DNA of 64,000 nt, taken from positions 151,999,084-152,063,083 of the forward strand of contig NC_134101.1 of NCBI RefSeq assembly GCF_000715075.1, read 5' to 3'. Under the pieces are notes generated by a model, which saw only the letters and a program-made list of their open reading frames with translations, was not told the DNA's origin and searched no databases. This document shows positions 23,884 to 34,642 of this stretch, piece by piece (the stretch's first letter is position 1; each line of letters opens with the position of its first letter). The translations under genes and the position numbers were made by a program. This stretch comes from Nicotiana tabacum (taxonomy: Eukaryota; Streptophyta; Magnoliopsida; Solanales; Solanaceae).

Positions 23884-25080
23884 TTAAACGTAATACCTTT
23901 TTACCGTATCTACAGTGACAGCTATCTCGGGGTCATGATTTCCTTTGATCTCTCCCAAATACAACGCTCCCTACAGCAACACTCTTCTTATAATGTACGG
24001 ACCTTTCCAAATTGGAACAAATTTTCCTTTGGCTTCTTCGTGATGTGGGAGAATACGTCTCAGAACGAGTTGACCCACTTCAAATTTTCTGGGCCGCACT
24101 TTCTTGTTGTAGGCACGGGCCATTCTTTGTTGGTACAACTGCCCATGGAAAACTGTGGCCATCTATTTTTCATCAATCGTAGTCAATTATTCCCACCGGG
24201 TTTTGACCCATTCATCATCCTCGATCTCGACTTCAACAATGATACGAAGAGAAGGAATCTCAACTTCTGCAGGTATCACGGCCTCAGTGCCATAAACCAG
24301 TAAGTAGGGTGTGGCCCCAACTAATGTGCGCACGATTGTGCGATATACCAATAGTGCAAAAGGCAACTTTTCATGCCATTTTCTAGAACCCTGCACCATT
24401 TTCCTGAAGATCTTCTTGATGTTCTTGTTTGCGGCTTCAACGGGCCATTAGCTTTGGGCCGATAAGGAGTAGAATTGCGATGATTAATTTTAAATCGTTC
24501 GTGTACTTCCCTCATCAAGTGGCTGTTTTGATTTGCAACATTATCTGTAATTATAGTTTTAGGAATACCATAACGACAAATAATGTTAGAATGCATGAAG
24601 TCCACCACTGTTTTCTTGGTGACGGCTTTGAAAGTGACCGCTTCGACCCACTTTGTGAAATAATCGATGGCAACCAAGATGAATTAGTGCCTATTTGAAT
24701 CTTTCAACTTAATTTGCCCAATAACATCCATGCCCCAGGCTACGAACGACCAAGGTGCTGACATAGGATGTAACCCTGAAGGCGGTGCATGAATTAGGTC
24801 ACCGTGTATCTGCCACTGATGGCATTTTAAAATGAAACTAAAACAATCTTTTTCCATGGTCATCTAGTAATAACCTTCCCAGAGGATTTTCTTTGCAAGG
24901 ACATACTCATTCATATGAGGCCCATGCAGTCTCGAACGCACTTCGTTAATGATCTTTTTAGCTTCTCGGGAATCTACGCACCCCAAAAGGTTTAGATCTG
25001 GAGTTCTTTTGTATACGACCTCTCCACTCAAAAAGAAACTACTTGCAAGACTTCTGATAGTTCTCTTATGATCCCCGCCA
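23884..25080 (-). pseudogene. Element A integrase
   Basis: On the minus strand: a zinc-binding N-terminal part (LHGPHMNEYVLAKKILWEGYY, near 24870-24940), a catalytic core with IDYFTKWVEA and TDN (about 24450-24680), KANG, and a C-terminal part with ARAYNKKVRPRKFEVGQLVL and WKGPYIIRR (about 23980-24130). The protein ends VKRYYV with TAA at 23884-23886. The enzyme would join element cDNA to host DNA. In-frame stops (one near 23970) and frameshifts between the blocks show it is inactive. Confidence 0.8.
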
Positions 25081-25590
25081 ACCTGCTCGGGATATTCTTT
25101 TATTTTCAAGAATCTTTTGATATCGCGATACCATGGTTGGACATCTGGCTCTATTTCAATTGCGTTATTCCTTTCTCGAACCTGGATTTCGACATGAACA
25201 CTACCTGTGTATGGCAGCATTGAGGCCAAAGTAGCTAGTGCATTAGCTAACTTATTGTGGAATCGAAAAATATACTTGAACTCGATGGACTTGAGCCGTT
25301 TGCTGAGATCTTCCACATGTTTCATGAACGAGATGAGTTTTCTGTCTCGAGTTTCCAACTTACCTTGGGCTTAACGAATGATAAATCAATATCCCCCATG
25401 ATTAATAATTCCTTTACATCCAGATCAATAGCCATATTCATGCCCATAATGAAGGCTTCATATTCGGCGATGTTTTTTATACAGAAAAATCGGAGATGGG
25501 CTGTGGCCAGATAGTGACCTGTGGGAGAAATCAGAATTTCCCCAATCGCCATGCCTTTTGCATTTACGGCCCCATCGAAGAACATTTTCT
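25080..25590 (-). pseudogene. Element A second (archaeal-type) RNase H
   Basis: The minus strand reads FFDGAVNAKGMAIGEILISPTG, then NIAEYEAFIMGMNMA and LLIMGDIDL, followed by the closing FHNKLANALATLASM. The D, E and D catalytic positions are visible. A second RNase H of this type between reverse transcriptase and integrase is specific to the Tat lineage. Frame breaks occur near 25350 and 25590. Confidence 0.8.
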
Positions 25591-26824
25591 AGGAATTGAT
25601 GTTCTCTAGGATCATTTTAACCAAGTTTACTTCCTCGTCCAGAAAGTAAGTGCTTAGGGGTTGGTATTCATCATCGACCAGGTTCTCAGCTAGATGATCC
25701 GCCAGGGCTCTGGCTTTAATAGTCGTACGAGTGACATAGACAATATCAAACTTAGTGAGCAGGATCTGCCATTTTGCTAACTTTTCCGTGGGCATCGGCT
25801 TCTGGAATATATACTTCTAAAGATCCATCTTGGTTATGAGTTCTGCCGTGTAGGCCAGCAAGTAATGTCTGAGCTTCTAGGCAACTCAAGTTAGGGCACA
25901 ACAAGTTCTTTCCAACAAAGTATACTTGGCTTCATAACTGGTGAACTTCTTTCTCAGATAATATATGGCTTGCTCTCTCTTCCCGATTACATCGTGTTGC
26001 CCCAAGACACAGCCAAAAAAAATTTCTAGGACTGTTAGATATAAGAACAAAGGCCTTCCAGGCTCGGACGGAACCAACACTGGTAGATTTGATAGGTATT
26101 CTTCGATTTTATCAAAAGCTTTTTGGCATTCCTCTGTCCTTTTAATTGCCGCATCTTTCTTCAATAGCTTTAATATGGGCTTATAAGTGGTAGTAAGTTG
26201 GGCGATGAACTTGCTGATATAATTCAATCTCCCTAACAGACTCATAACCTCTTTCTTGCTTTTCGGAGGTGGCAAATCTCGAATAAACTTTATCTTTGTC
26301 GGATCTAATTCAATACCCATTCGACTGACTATAAACCCCAGGAGCTTCCTAGTCGGAACTCCAAATGGACACTTAGCTGGGTTTAATTTCAAATCATACC
26401 TGACAAAAACGCTTAAAGAATTTCCTTAGATCTCGTACATGGCCTTCTTGCATTCTGGATTTAATGATTACATCATCCACATAAACTTCAATCTCCTAAT
26501 GCATCATGTCATTGAAGATGGTAGTCATAACTCTTATGTAGGTTGCCCCGGCTTTTTTCAGACCAAATGGCATGGCCCTGTAATAGTAAGTGCCCCAGGG
26601 TGTGGTAAAAGAAGTCTTTTTTGCGTCTTCTTCATCCATCAGAACCTGATGATACTCATCATAACATTCTACGAAAGACTGTATCTCATGTTTAGCACAG
26701 TTGTCAACAAGAATGTGGATGTTTGGTAGTGGAAAGTTGTCCTTGGGACTCGCCTTTTTCAAATCACGGTAATCAACATACACTCGGGTTTTTCCATTTT
26801 CTTCGGCACTGGAACCACATAAGG

Positions 26825-27588
26825 GTGTTCAAAACCGAACCGAAACTGAAAATCGAAGCTTAATGGCTTATTGGTATTGGGTTAACGATTTAACAGACGG
26901 GGAATGGATTGAATTTTTTTATTAACGACTTAACAGGTTTAAATTTTTTATTAACGGCTTATCGATTTGGTGGCAGATTATTAAATTTTCTTAACGAATA
27001 ATCTGTTAACCCGCTAAGAATATATATATTTAAAATTTATTTTTATCCATACATATATTAAATAATCAAAAACCCTTCTTCCTCTAGTACTCTATCAAAG
27101 TGAATTAGAATAAAAGAAAGCCAAATAAAAGGAGTCATCTAACTGTGATAAAAGACAGAATTTGCTGTCTGAAATAAGATAACAACACCAGTTACTCCAC
27201 TGCTTTATCAACTTTGCCTGGGTTTTAAGGCATCCTAGAATTCTAAGTGTGATGAACATTTGTTTTAACAACGGCCAATTGAAAATCTTTCACATGGACT
27301 AAGATCAATGTGCATAAACATAAATAAGATTCTAGACAGATAATTTACCCATCACAGTGTCTCTTTTGCTTCGTCCCTCTTAGTACATCGACCACCTATT
27401 TAAACATATAGAGACTAAATTTTATTTTATTTTGATTGAATTAGGCTGATAAACTGCCCGATAATAGTTAAACCAATACCAATTCGCCCGATATCTTATC
27501 GGGTGGCTAGCGGATTAATACATTTAAAAGCCGATAACCGATAAGCCAAACCGTTAAGATTAAATAATCCGCCCGATAAGTAGCCTTA
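26825..27588. mobile_element. Non-autonomous insert of 764 bp with GTGTTCAAAACCGAACCG end
   Basis: It is flanked by identical 13-mers GAACCACATAAGG (26812-26824 and 27589-27601), and removal restores the reverse transcriptase reading frame. The AT-rich body has no ORF. The two ends carry loosely inverted, degenerate motifs (TTGGTATTGGGTTAAC on the left; TTGGTATTGGTTTAAC on the reverse strand on the right). The GGGTGTTCAAAACCGAACCG start is like many plant hAT-type MITEs, but 13 bp is longer than the 8 bp hAT duplication and there is no poly-A tail for a SINE. Class left open. Confidence 0.65.
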
Positions 27589-28441
27589 GAACCACATAAG
27601 GTAGCCTTGTGATGTATCGGACCACTCGGATCACACCGGCTTTCAATTGTTTCGTGACTTCTTCCACGATCTTATCACTAATGTTGGTTTTGAACTTTCT
27701 TTGCTTCTGTTGGACGGATAGATAACCGGGATAGGTAGTGTAATGACCCGATCAGTCGTTCCGAGAGTTTGAGCCCCGGTTTCCCCATTTCTACTTCTTA
27801 TTGCCTTGTTCAGTTGTATTATATTCTATGGTATCGGGTTAGCCGGTTCGAATCCGAAATGGTTTTGGTAAGGTTTGAGACACTTAGTCTCTAAAGTTAG
27901 CCTTTGAGTTGGAAAGTCAACCGGAAGTTGACTTGTGAGCATTCGATCTCGGAATTTGGTTTTTATGATTTGGATAGCTTCGGGAGGTGATTTGGGACTT
28001 AGGAGCATGATCGGAATGTGTTTTGGAGGTCCGGAGTAGATTTAGGCTTGAATTAGCGAAATTGGAATTTTGGTGCTTTCCGGTTGATATAAGAGATTTT
28101 GATATAGGGGTCGGAATGGAATTCAATAAATTGGAGTAGGTCTGTTGTGTCATTTGGGACGTGTGTGCAAAATTTCAGATCATTCGGACAAGGTTTGATA
28201 GACTTTTTTATCAAGAGCAAAATTTGAAAGTTTTTGGAAATCTTAGGCTTGAATCTGATGTCATTTTGTTGATTCGATGATGTTTTAGGTGTTTTGAAGG
28301 TTGGTATGGGTTTGGATAGTGGCATATGACTTGTTCATACTTTTGGTTGAGGTCCCAAGGGCCTTGGGGTGATTTCGGATGGTTGACTGGGGATTTGGAG
28401 TTTGAGATTTGTAGCTGAAGCTGCTGAGCCACTGGTATAAC

Positions 28442-28680
28442 CGCACCTGCGGCTTGGGGATCGCAGCTGCGGGACCGTAGAAGCAGAAGGCTAGCTACAA
28501 ATGCGGAAGTTGGTGTAAAGGGCTGAAGCGCAGGTGCGGATGGTTTGGTCGAACCTGCGAGACCGCATGTGCGGAAGGTGAGGCGCAGGTGCGGACTTCT
28601 GGTTTTAAGTGAAAATAGCAGATGTTATTCTTTGAACGCAGATGCGGTACCGCAGGTGCGATGTATGGACCGCAGGTGCG
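28442..28680. repeat. Cluster of eight CGCA-NN-TGCG palindromes in LTR F
   Basis: Sites start at 28442, 28462, 28529, 28564, 28584, 28637, 28651 and 28671. The outer half-sites are constant while the central dinucleotide is CC, GC, GG, TG, GG, GA, GG and GG. The related LTR C keeps three intact copies per LTR plus degenerate ones. Confidence 0.85.
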
Positions 28681-29567
28681 AAAAGCTATGTCAGAATGTA
28701 TAAAAGGTTCCCTTCACGAATTTTTGGTTATTTCACTATTTCTAAGACGGCTTTGGAGTTTTTTGGGAGAATTTGAAGAGATAATTCATGGGAACTTCAT
28801 TGAGGTAAGATTTTTGAACATTAAACTCATTCTGATGGTGTTATTTCAATGATTAGGCTTGAAATTTAAGGAAACTTTGTGGGTAAATATTGAAGAAACT
28901 ATGGCTTGAGATTGGAGACCTTTGATTAGGGAATTGAGGGGTCATTTGTTGTCGGATTTTGGCATTCTTGGTATGTATGGACTCGTGGGAGGATAAGGAG
29001 TCTATTGATGTAAATTTTATCGGATTTAGAGACGTGGGCCCGGGGGTCAGGTTTGGTCAATTTCGAGATTTGGGTTGTAATTTGATTATTTTCACATGGT
29101 CTTCGTCCCCTTAGCATATTTTGACGTCATGATTTTGATTTTAGATATATTTGACGCGAGTTGAGGTCAAGGCAAGAGGCAAGGGCATTGCGGGCTAGAG
29201 TTTGGACCGGATAGAGGTAAGTAATGATTGTAATTATTTGTCCTGAGGGTATGAAACCCCGGATTTCACATCTTTAAGTCGTGTGTTTGATTGAAAACTG
29301 TTTGATATCCTTGTGTTTTGGAAATTATTACCATGTTATGGGGCTGAATGGTATATTTGGGCTTCGTGCCAACTATTTTGGACCCTTAGGGGATTTTTAC
29401 TACTATTCCTCACTGTTTTGACTTCATATTTATACTCAGCCACACCATATTCTACTGTTTTCATAAATAAGCCATATTTACTCCATTTTGATATTTTAAA
29501 TGATATTTTGGGCTGAGCATCATGTTTTACTATTGCCCGAGTGGCACGAGAGATTTCTGACTAAGTG

Positions 29568-29703
29568 AGGCTGAGGGCTTGTGTTGTGAGGATATTATGG
29601 GATCAGGTTGCGCGCCGCAGCAATGTGGTAATGATTTATGATTATGAGGCCGAGGGCCTGATTTGTTACGCCATGAGGTGGCTTGATATGAGGTCGAGAG
29701 CCT
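29568..29703 (+). other. Hairpin repeats in LTR F core
   Basis: AGGCTGAGGGCTT (29568-29580), AGGCCGAGGGCCT (29647-29659) and AGGTCGAGAGCCT (29691-29703) fold as 5 bp stems with a GAG loop; GTTGCGCGCCGCAGC (29607-29621) is a second type. The palindrome AGGGGCCCCT follows near 29749. Stem changes between copies are mostly compensated or wobble pairs. Confidence 0.65.
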
Positions 29704-30994
29704 GTTTGATTATGCCATGAGATGGCTTATTATTGCGCTTGGGCCGTAAGGGGCCCCTCCCGGAGTCTGTACACCCCCAGTGAGCGCGGGTACCCAATGT
29801 GAGTGATATGATGCAGCTTGAGGGGCTATTGTTGTTTCATATTGTTGCTAGAGAGGCTGTTCTTGATCCGTGTTTGCCCGAGGGGTGGTTCTTGATTCAT
29901 GTTATGCCTGAGGGGCTGATTACGAGTGATTGTGAGGTAGTCTGAGGGGATGATTATGTTCATATTATGCCCGAGAGGCGGTTTATGGTACATGTTTTTC
30001 CTGAGGGGCTGTTTACATTTTCTATCATGATACTCACTATTTTATCACTCGTTTGAAACCATTAAAAGTTGTTTTAAAAAGATTTTTACTGAAACTGAGC
30101 TTGATTTACGAGGTAAATGATTTGTGTACTGCTTTGGAAATGATCTACATTTGTTGTAGTGTTATGACGTGGTTTATGTGTTTCTTACTGCTCAACTTTC
30201 ATTTGCTTTTATTACTTACTGAGTTGGCATACTCACATTACTCCCTGCACCTTATGTGCAGATTTAGGCATTTCTGAACCCGGTAGCGGGTGTTGATTGC
30301 TTAGTGGCAGAGTCAGCGGAGTTAGTGAGGTAACTGCTCGACGTTCACAGCACTGCTTTTCTTCCTCTTGTCTTCCTTAGACTGTATTTAGTACATTTTC
30401 AGACTCTTTGTTTTATTCAGACCTTAGTAGATGCTCGTGACTTGTGACACCCTTATGTCGAGCTTGTGTATTATTTTCGCACTGTTCATTTAGACTTCCA
30501 TTATGAGATATCTGATTAATTAAAGGCTTAAAATGATTGTTATTGATTAAATGGTTAATTCGGGAGTTGTGTCAGCTGGCCTGGTTTCCCGATAGGCGCC
30601 ATCACGACCGGGTCGGTTTAGGGTCATGACAGGTAGGCAGTTTATGTAGCACCAAATCAATGCTCAGCCCTAGCATATCATCATAGGACCATGCAAACAC
30701 GTCTTTGAATTCAAACAAAAGTTGGATCAAGGCTCTCTTGTTCTTTCATCAGCGTGAATGCTTATCATGGTTTCTCGGATCTCTTCCGAACTGCCCAAAT
30801 TAACTGGCTCGATTTCATTTAAGTTTGACTTAGGCATATTCTCAAATTATTCCAATTCTCGATTTATTTCCCTAAGGGCCTCATCTTCATCATATTCCAT
30901 GTCTTGATTCATTATTTTAAAGTGAGACAGCATTTTAGGATCTGAGCATGAAGTCCGCAAGCATGTCATGTTATTTAAGTCCACATTATTAGAA

Positions 30995-31194
30995 CTTCAA
31001 AGAAAAAGATAAGAAAAATAACAAAATCAGAACAAAGCAAAAGAGACATCTAAGGAAGATGAAATGTTGAATCCATTTCATTGAATTTGAAAGATAAGAG
31101 GGTTTACATCTGAAGCAAAAGACAATAAAGTAAAACATTAGAGTTACACCCTGAAATAACTCGTAACATAGAAGAGATGGCAAAACTGAACTAT
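30995..31194 (-). other. Element A intron remnant, donor mutated
   Basis: It corresponds to the intron of B at 57489-57667. On the minus strand the acceptor side is a pyrimidine run ending TTTGAAG, followed by exon text for NNMTCLR. The donor side reads CCCG-ATAG where B has TTTG-GTAG: the first intron base is changed from G to A. Splicing at this site would fail, and the protease frame ends at the TAG. Confidence 0.65.
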
Positions 31195-32530
31195 CGGGAT
31201 TCCCGCCTGACAGGGAATGGGGTAGCCTCCCAATTCTGGAGATTGAAATCTGGTCCCATATACTGCACCTCGACATTATTCATGCGTTTCTTTGGCTGGA
31301 CCATGTGGGACTCATATAGCATTTGTTTTAAGGCTTCACAGATATCATCGATTTCCTCGGCCGTGAAGGCCTATTTGTCTTCTTCCGCATACTTTGGTTT
31401 GAAAAATGATTAGGCGAGATGTGAAATGGGCTGGGACAGGACCCACACTTTTTCTTTGCGTTCATTAGCCCATGTTTGTCGGCCTCTGTAGCTCGAAAAC
31501 CCACACCGAATCACTTCTCATTGGTGATTGAGGTAATAGGCTCAGTGATGCCCTGCAAAGATACTCTGAGCCCCTTTCTGGGCTTGTACCCATTTCTAAT
31601 CATTTGGGTGGCGACCATGACTGAAGCATTAGACAGGCAAGGTTAAGGTAATGAAGCCCCTTCTTCAAATTGGTCAGCGACCACAATTTCGAAAGCTTGG
31701 TACACAATATGATCATTACCTTCTCTAGCTTCAAGACACGGAACCGAAGGGTCCCGGTAGATGGATTGCTCATCTTCTCCATGGAAAACAATCTCTTTAT
31801 TATCATATTCAAACTTAACCATTTGGTGAAGAGTGGAGGGAACAGCTCTGGCAGCATGAATCCGTGGTCTACCCAGGATGAAATTGTATGAGGTTTTCAT
31901 GTCCAAAACATGGAAGGTTACCTCAAAATCTATAGGTCCAATAGTTAGAATCAGATCAATTTCTCTTATTGTGTCTCTCTTGACCCCATCAAAAGCTCGT
32001 ACGCAGACGTTGTTAGCTCGAATTCTTTCTGTTGCAATCTCTATTCTCTAGACTGTTGAGATAGGGCAAATGTCTACCACGCAGCCACCATCTAACATCA
32101 CTCTTTTCACATAATAGTCCTCACATTTGACAGTTAGGTGAAGGGCTTTGTTGTGGGCATCTCCCTCTCGGGACAAATCATCATGGCTAAAGGAAATCTT
32201 GTTGACCTCAAAAAATCTTTCGGCCATTCTTTCCAATTGTTCGACAGAAGTATCAACCGGGACATATGCTTCATTCAGTATTTTGAGGAGCACTTTCTGG
32301 TGTTCATCCAAACTCAGCAGCAAAGATAAGAGTGAGACCTTGGAAGGAGTCTTACGGAGTTGGTCAAATATTGAGTATTCTGAAGTTTTCATCTTTCTGA
32401 ATAATTCTTCTTCCTCATTGCTTACAGTTTTCTTGGATTGCATCCATTTATTCCTGTTCAGTTTGGACTTTTTCAGCTCTTCTAGGGTATGATACCTCCG
32501 AGACCGATTCATCTCGTTCATTTCTCCCAT
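31195..32530 (-). pseudogene. Element A protease and G-patch segment
   Basis: The minus strand reads LEELKKSKLNRN, then ALHLTVKCEDYYVKRVMLDGG, where DGG stands at the aspartic protease active site (DNG in B, normally DSG/DNG), followed by DICPIST. Further on are YNFILGRPRIHAA and LHQMVKFEYDNKEIVFHGED, then a G-patch-like stretch around GYKPRKGL and FGVGF. Several frame breaks separate these blocks. The protease would process the polyprotein; the G-patch is an RNA-binding fold found in some Tat-lineage polyproteins, of unknown use there. Confidence 0.75.
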
Positions 32531-34022
32531 AACATTTTTTTCCTTTTTATGTAACCACTGTTCTGTTGTAGTTACAAGGAACTGAAATAGGATCTTTCAT
32601 AGGACTCTGTGTTACAAGGCTGATAAACATGGGCTCAGTCAGCCTTGATGGAATTATCGGCCCCCACGCCACATAGGTCCCCTTTGGTACATATAATCTT
32701 AGAACATTCAATGTAGCCTTCCTTTCATCGAATTTCTTGGGAATGTTGAGGATAAGCTGTTCTTTTCTTGGGGCCTTAGGAACATATAGATGGAGCTTGA
32801 AGTTTGGTTGTGATTAGCCAAACCCCCTGAATCATTATAGATGGCTTGAGAGATAGCTTTCAAGGCAGCTTGACTCAATATCCGGCCAAGTTTCAGACCT
32901 TTCTCTACCATCTCCCCAATCTTGATGGTGTCAGCAAATGGCTTACCCATAGCGGACATCATATTTTGGAAGTAATCAGCCTTTTGGGCCTATAGGAAGA
33001 CTATAACCATTTCTGCTTCGTCCCTCAGAGGTTTTACTATGGCGGCTTGCTCGCGCCATTTGATAGCATACTCGGAGAAACTTTTCGCAGTTTTCTTCTT
33101 CAAATTGGACAAGGAGTTTCTATCAGGAGCGATGTCCATATTATACTAGAATTGTCGAACAAAATCTCGGGCCAAATCATCCCATATATGTCAGTGGGTG
33201 ATTTCTTGATCCATGTACCACTCGCAGGAGATTTTCGATAAGCTTTCTAAGAAGTAGGCCATCGGAAGCTCCTATTTCCCACCAGCCCCTCTCAGTTGAT
33301 TGCACTATCTCTTTAAATGGGCGATTGGATCCCTGTGCCCGTCATATTTTTCAAACTTCAGCATTTTGAAACCAGCAGGTAAATAAACATTGGGAAACAT
33401 GCACAAATTCGAATAGGAAACCCTTTTTTTTTTGCCGCTCAAGCCTTGCATGTTTTTCAAGCTCTATTCCAAGTTCTCATCTTTTGAGCCATTTTTTCCT
33501 GCTCGGGATTTCTAAATGTTCTTTCTTGCTCAATTAGAGACTCATACTGTGGTTGTTGGGCATACGAGTCTAGAGTGACATGAGTCACGTTAGGCTGAAA
33601 TTACGGACTTTTGAAGGTGAATGTTATTGGTTCAAAGCATGGACTAGGCATGGTTGGTTGTGCCATGGTGAAGATTGGTGATGCGAAAAATAGCGTTGAA
33701 GGTACCCCTGAAAACGATGCATGGGGGCGGACCTCAAAAGGCATACCAGTAAAGTTGGATGATATATTAGGGTACCCAAATGGGATAAATGGGTTGGTCA
33801 TAGGGATGTTGGTGGTTCCACCCGTCCTTGGGATCAGCTCAGGGAATCAAGGGATTGTACTTGGTGGTTCTCTACCATTGGAACAGGCGTCCTCATTTCC
33901 AACATGCAGAGATGTAGCCCAAGATCGACATTGCAGAGATTGCTTTCTAAGGCTATTGGAACCTTTCCTTTGGATCTTGTAAAATAGGGGTGAAAAGCCA
34001 GATTACCGACAAAACCAACCAC
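32531..34022 (-). pseudogene. Element A gag
   Basis: The start region carries FTRSKGK, matching NTRSKDR at the gag start of B, followed by a proline-rich linker and capsid-like core segments. The end of the core, MGKPFADTIKIGEMVEKGLKLGRI, matches B's VGKSFNEVVKMGGMVEEGLKSNKI. After it, B has about 130 residues and then a CCHC zinc finger; here the text jumps to the pre-protease part with no CCHC, so the nucleic-acid-binding end appears deleted. Multiple stops and frameshifts are present. Confidence 0.7.
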
Positions 34023-34149
34023 CTAACCAGAATCTAGCTAAAATGTACACACAACAACCTTGTTAGTTTTGAGACATTTAACAAATAGGGAACCGCACAT
34101 TGGGGATGCAATGCACTTGAACAGTCAAACGCTTCTAAAATATTTTTGC

Positions 34150-34370
34150 AACGGCTGCATGTTTCATCCCGGCTTTCACTATCTCGTTTCCACCCTGTAA
34201 TCCTTTTCTTTCATTTTCACGCTCTTTTTCTCTTTTGTTTTGTCATTCCTGGTTTTCTCCTGTTGTTGTCACTCCTGGTTTTTCTTTCAATTTTATCACA
34301 CTGTTCTTCCTTTTCTTTACTTATTGTCCCTCAATTTCCTCTCTTTTTTGTTGATTATCACTCAGATTAA
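34150..34370 (-). repeat. Purine-rich tract between ORF1 and gag, element A
   Basis: The plus strand is a run of T and C, so the element strand is purine-rich. It lies just downstream of a boundary-motif copy, as in B (53521-53735). Hydrophobic open frames here are a by-product of the composition. Confidence 0.7.
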
Positions 34371-34396
34371 TTATGGCTATGATTGCATCCGATAGG

Positions 34397-34445
34397 GATT
34401 GCCTACGTATCAAGACGTCGCATGAATCAGACAATTACATAGTTC
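34397..34445 (-). promoter_or_regulatory. Boundary motif, ORF1/gag junction of A
   Basis: Minus strand: GAACTATGT, CTGATTC, ATGCGACGTCTT, GATACGTAGGCAATCC. The stem is imperfect here (CATG against CTTG). Confidence 0.65.
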
Positions 34446-34642
34446 AGGAGAATAAATGCAAAAATAAAAGCAAAGAAATTTTTGTGGTTTTCAATATTTC
34501 ATTATAAAATCTTTTTGGTTTTTCATTACAAAAACTCAAAAAAATTGATAATTGACTTAAAGAAAAACATACAGACTCAAAATAAAATAGCAACAGACTC
34601 GACGCGAGGAAAAAGTAAAATACAGACTCAAAGATTGAACGA

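Larger units (their letters stand above)
27739..30631 (+). mobile_element. Solo LTR F (TGTAATGACCCG family)
   Basis: 2893 bp, opening TGTAATGACCCG and closing GGGTCATGACA, flanked by a perfect 5 bp duplication GGTAG (27734-27738 and 30632-30636). It lies in A's reverse transcriptase region, between the codons for HKLPT and YPG. It is related to the LTRs of C and E by the opening text, the palindrome cluster (28442-28680) and a hairpin-rich core (29560-29780). No interior remains. Confidence 0.92.
25590..30994 (-). pseudogene. Element A reverse transcriptase and first RNase H, interrupted twice
   Basis: Reading leftward from the intron acceptor at 30994: DEALREI and FEFKDVFAWSYDDM, broken by solo LTR F; then QQKQRKFKT and EEVTKQLKAGVIRVVRY, broken by the 764 bp insert; then VYVDYRDLKKASPKDNFPLP, MPFGLKKAGATYIR, KLNPAKCPFGV, KLLGFIVS, and RNase H segments GRPLFLYLTV, CVLGQHD and LERTCCALT. 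The YVDD box falls in a frame break near 26480. Domain order and spacing match B, whose copy is uninterrupted. Coding parts: 25590-26824, 27589-27738 and 30632-30994. Confidence 0.82.

Noticed and set aside
32138..32492. Plus-strand frames opposite element A protease
   Set aside because: Shadows of the minus-strand protease region.
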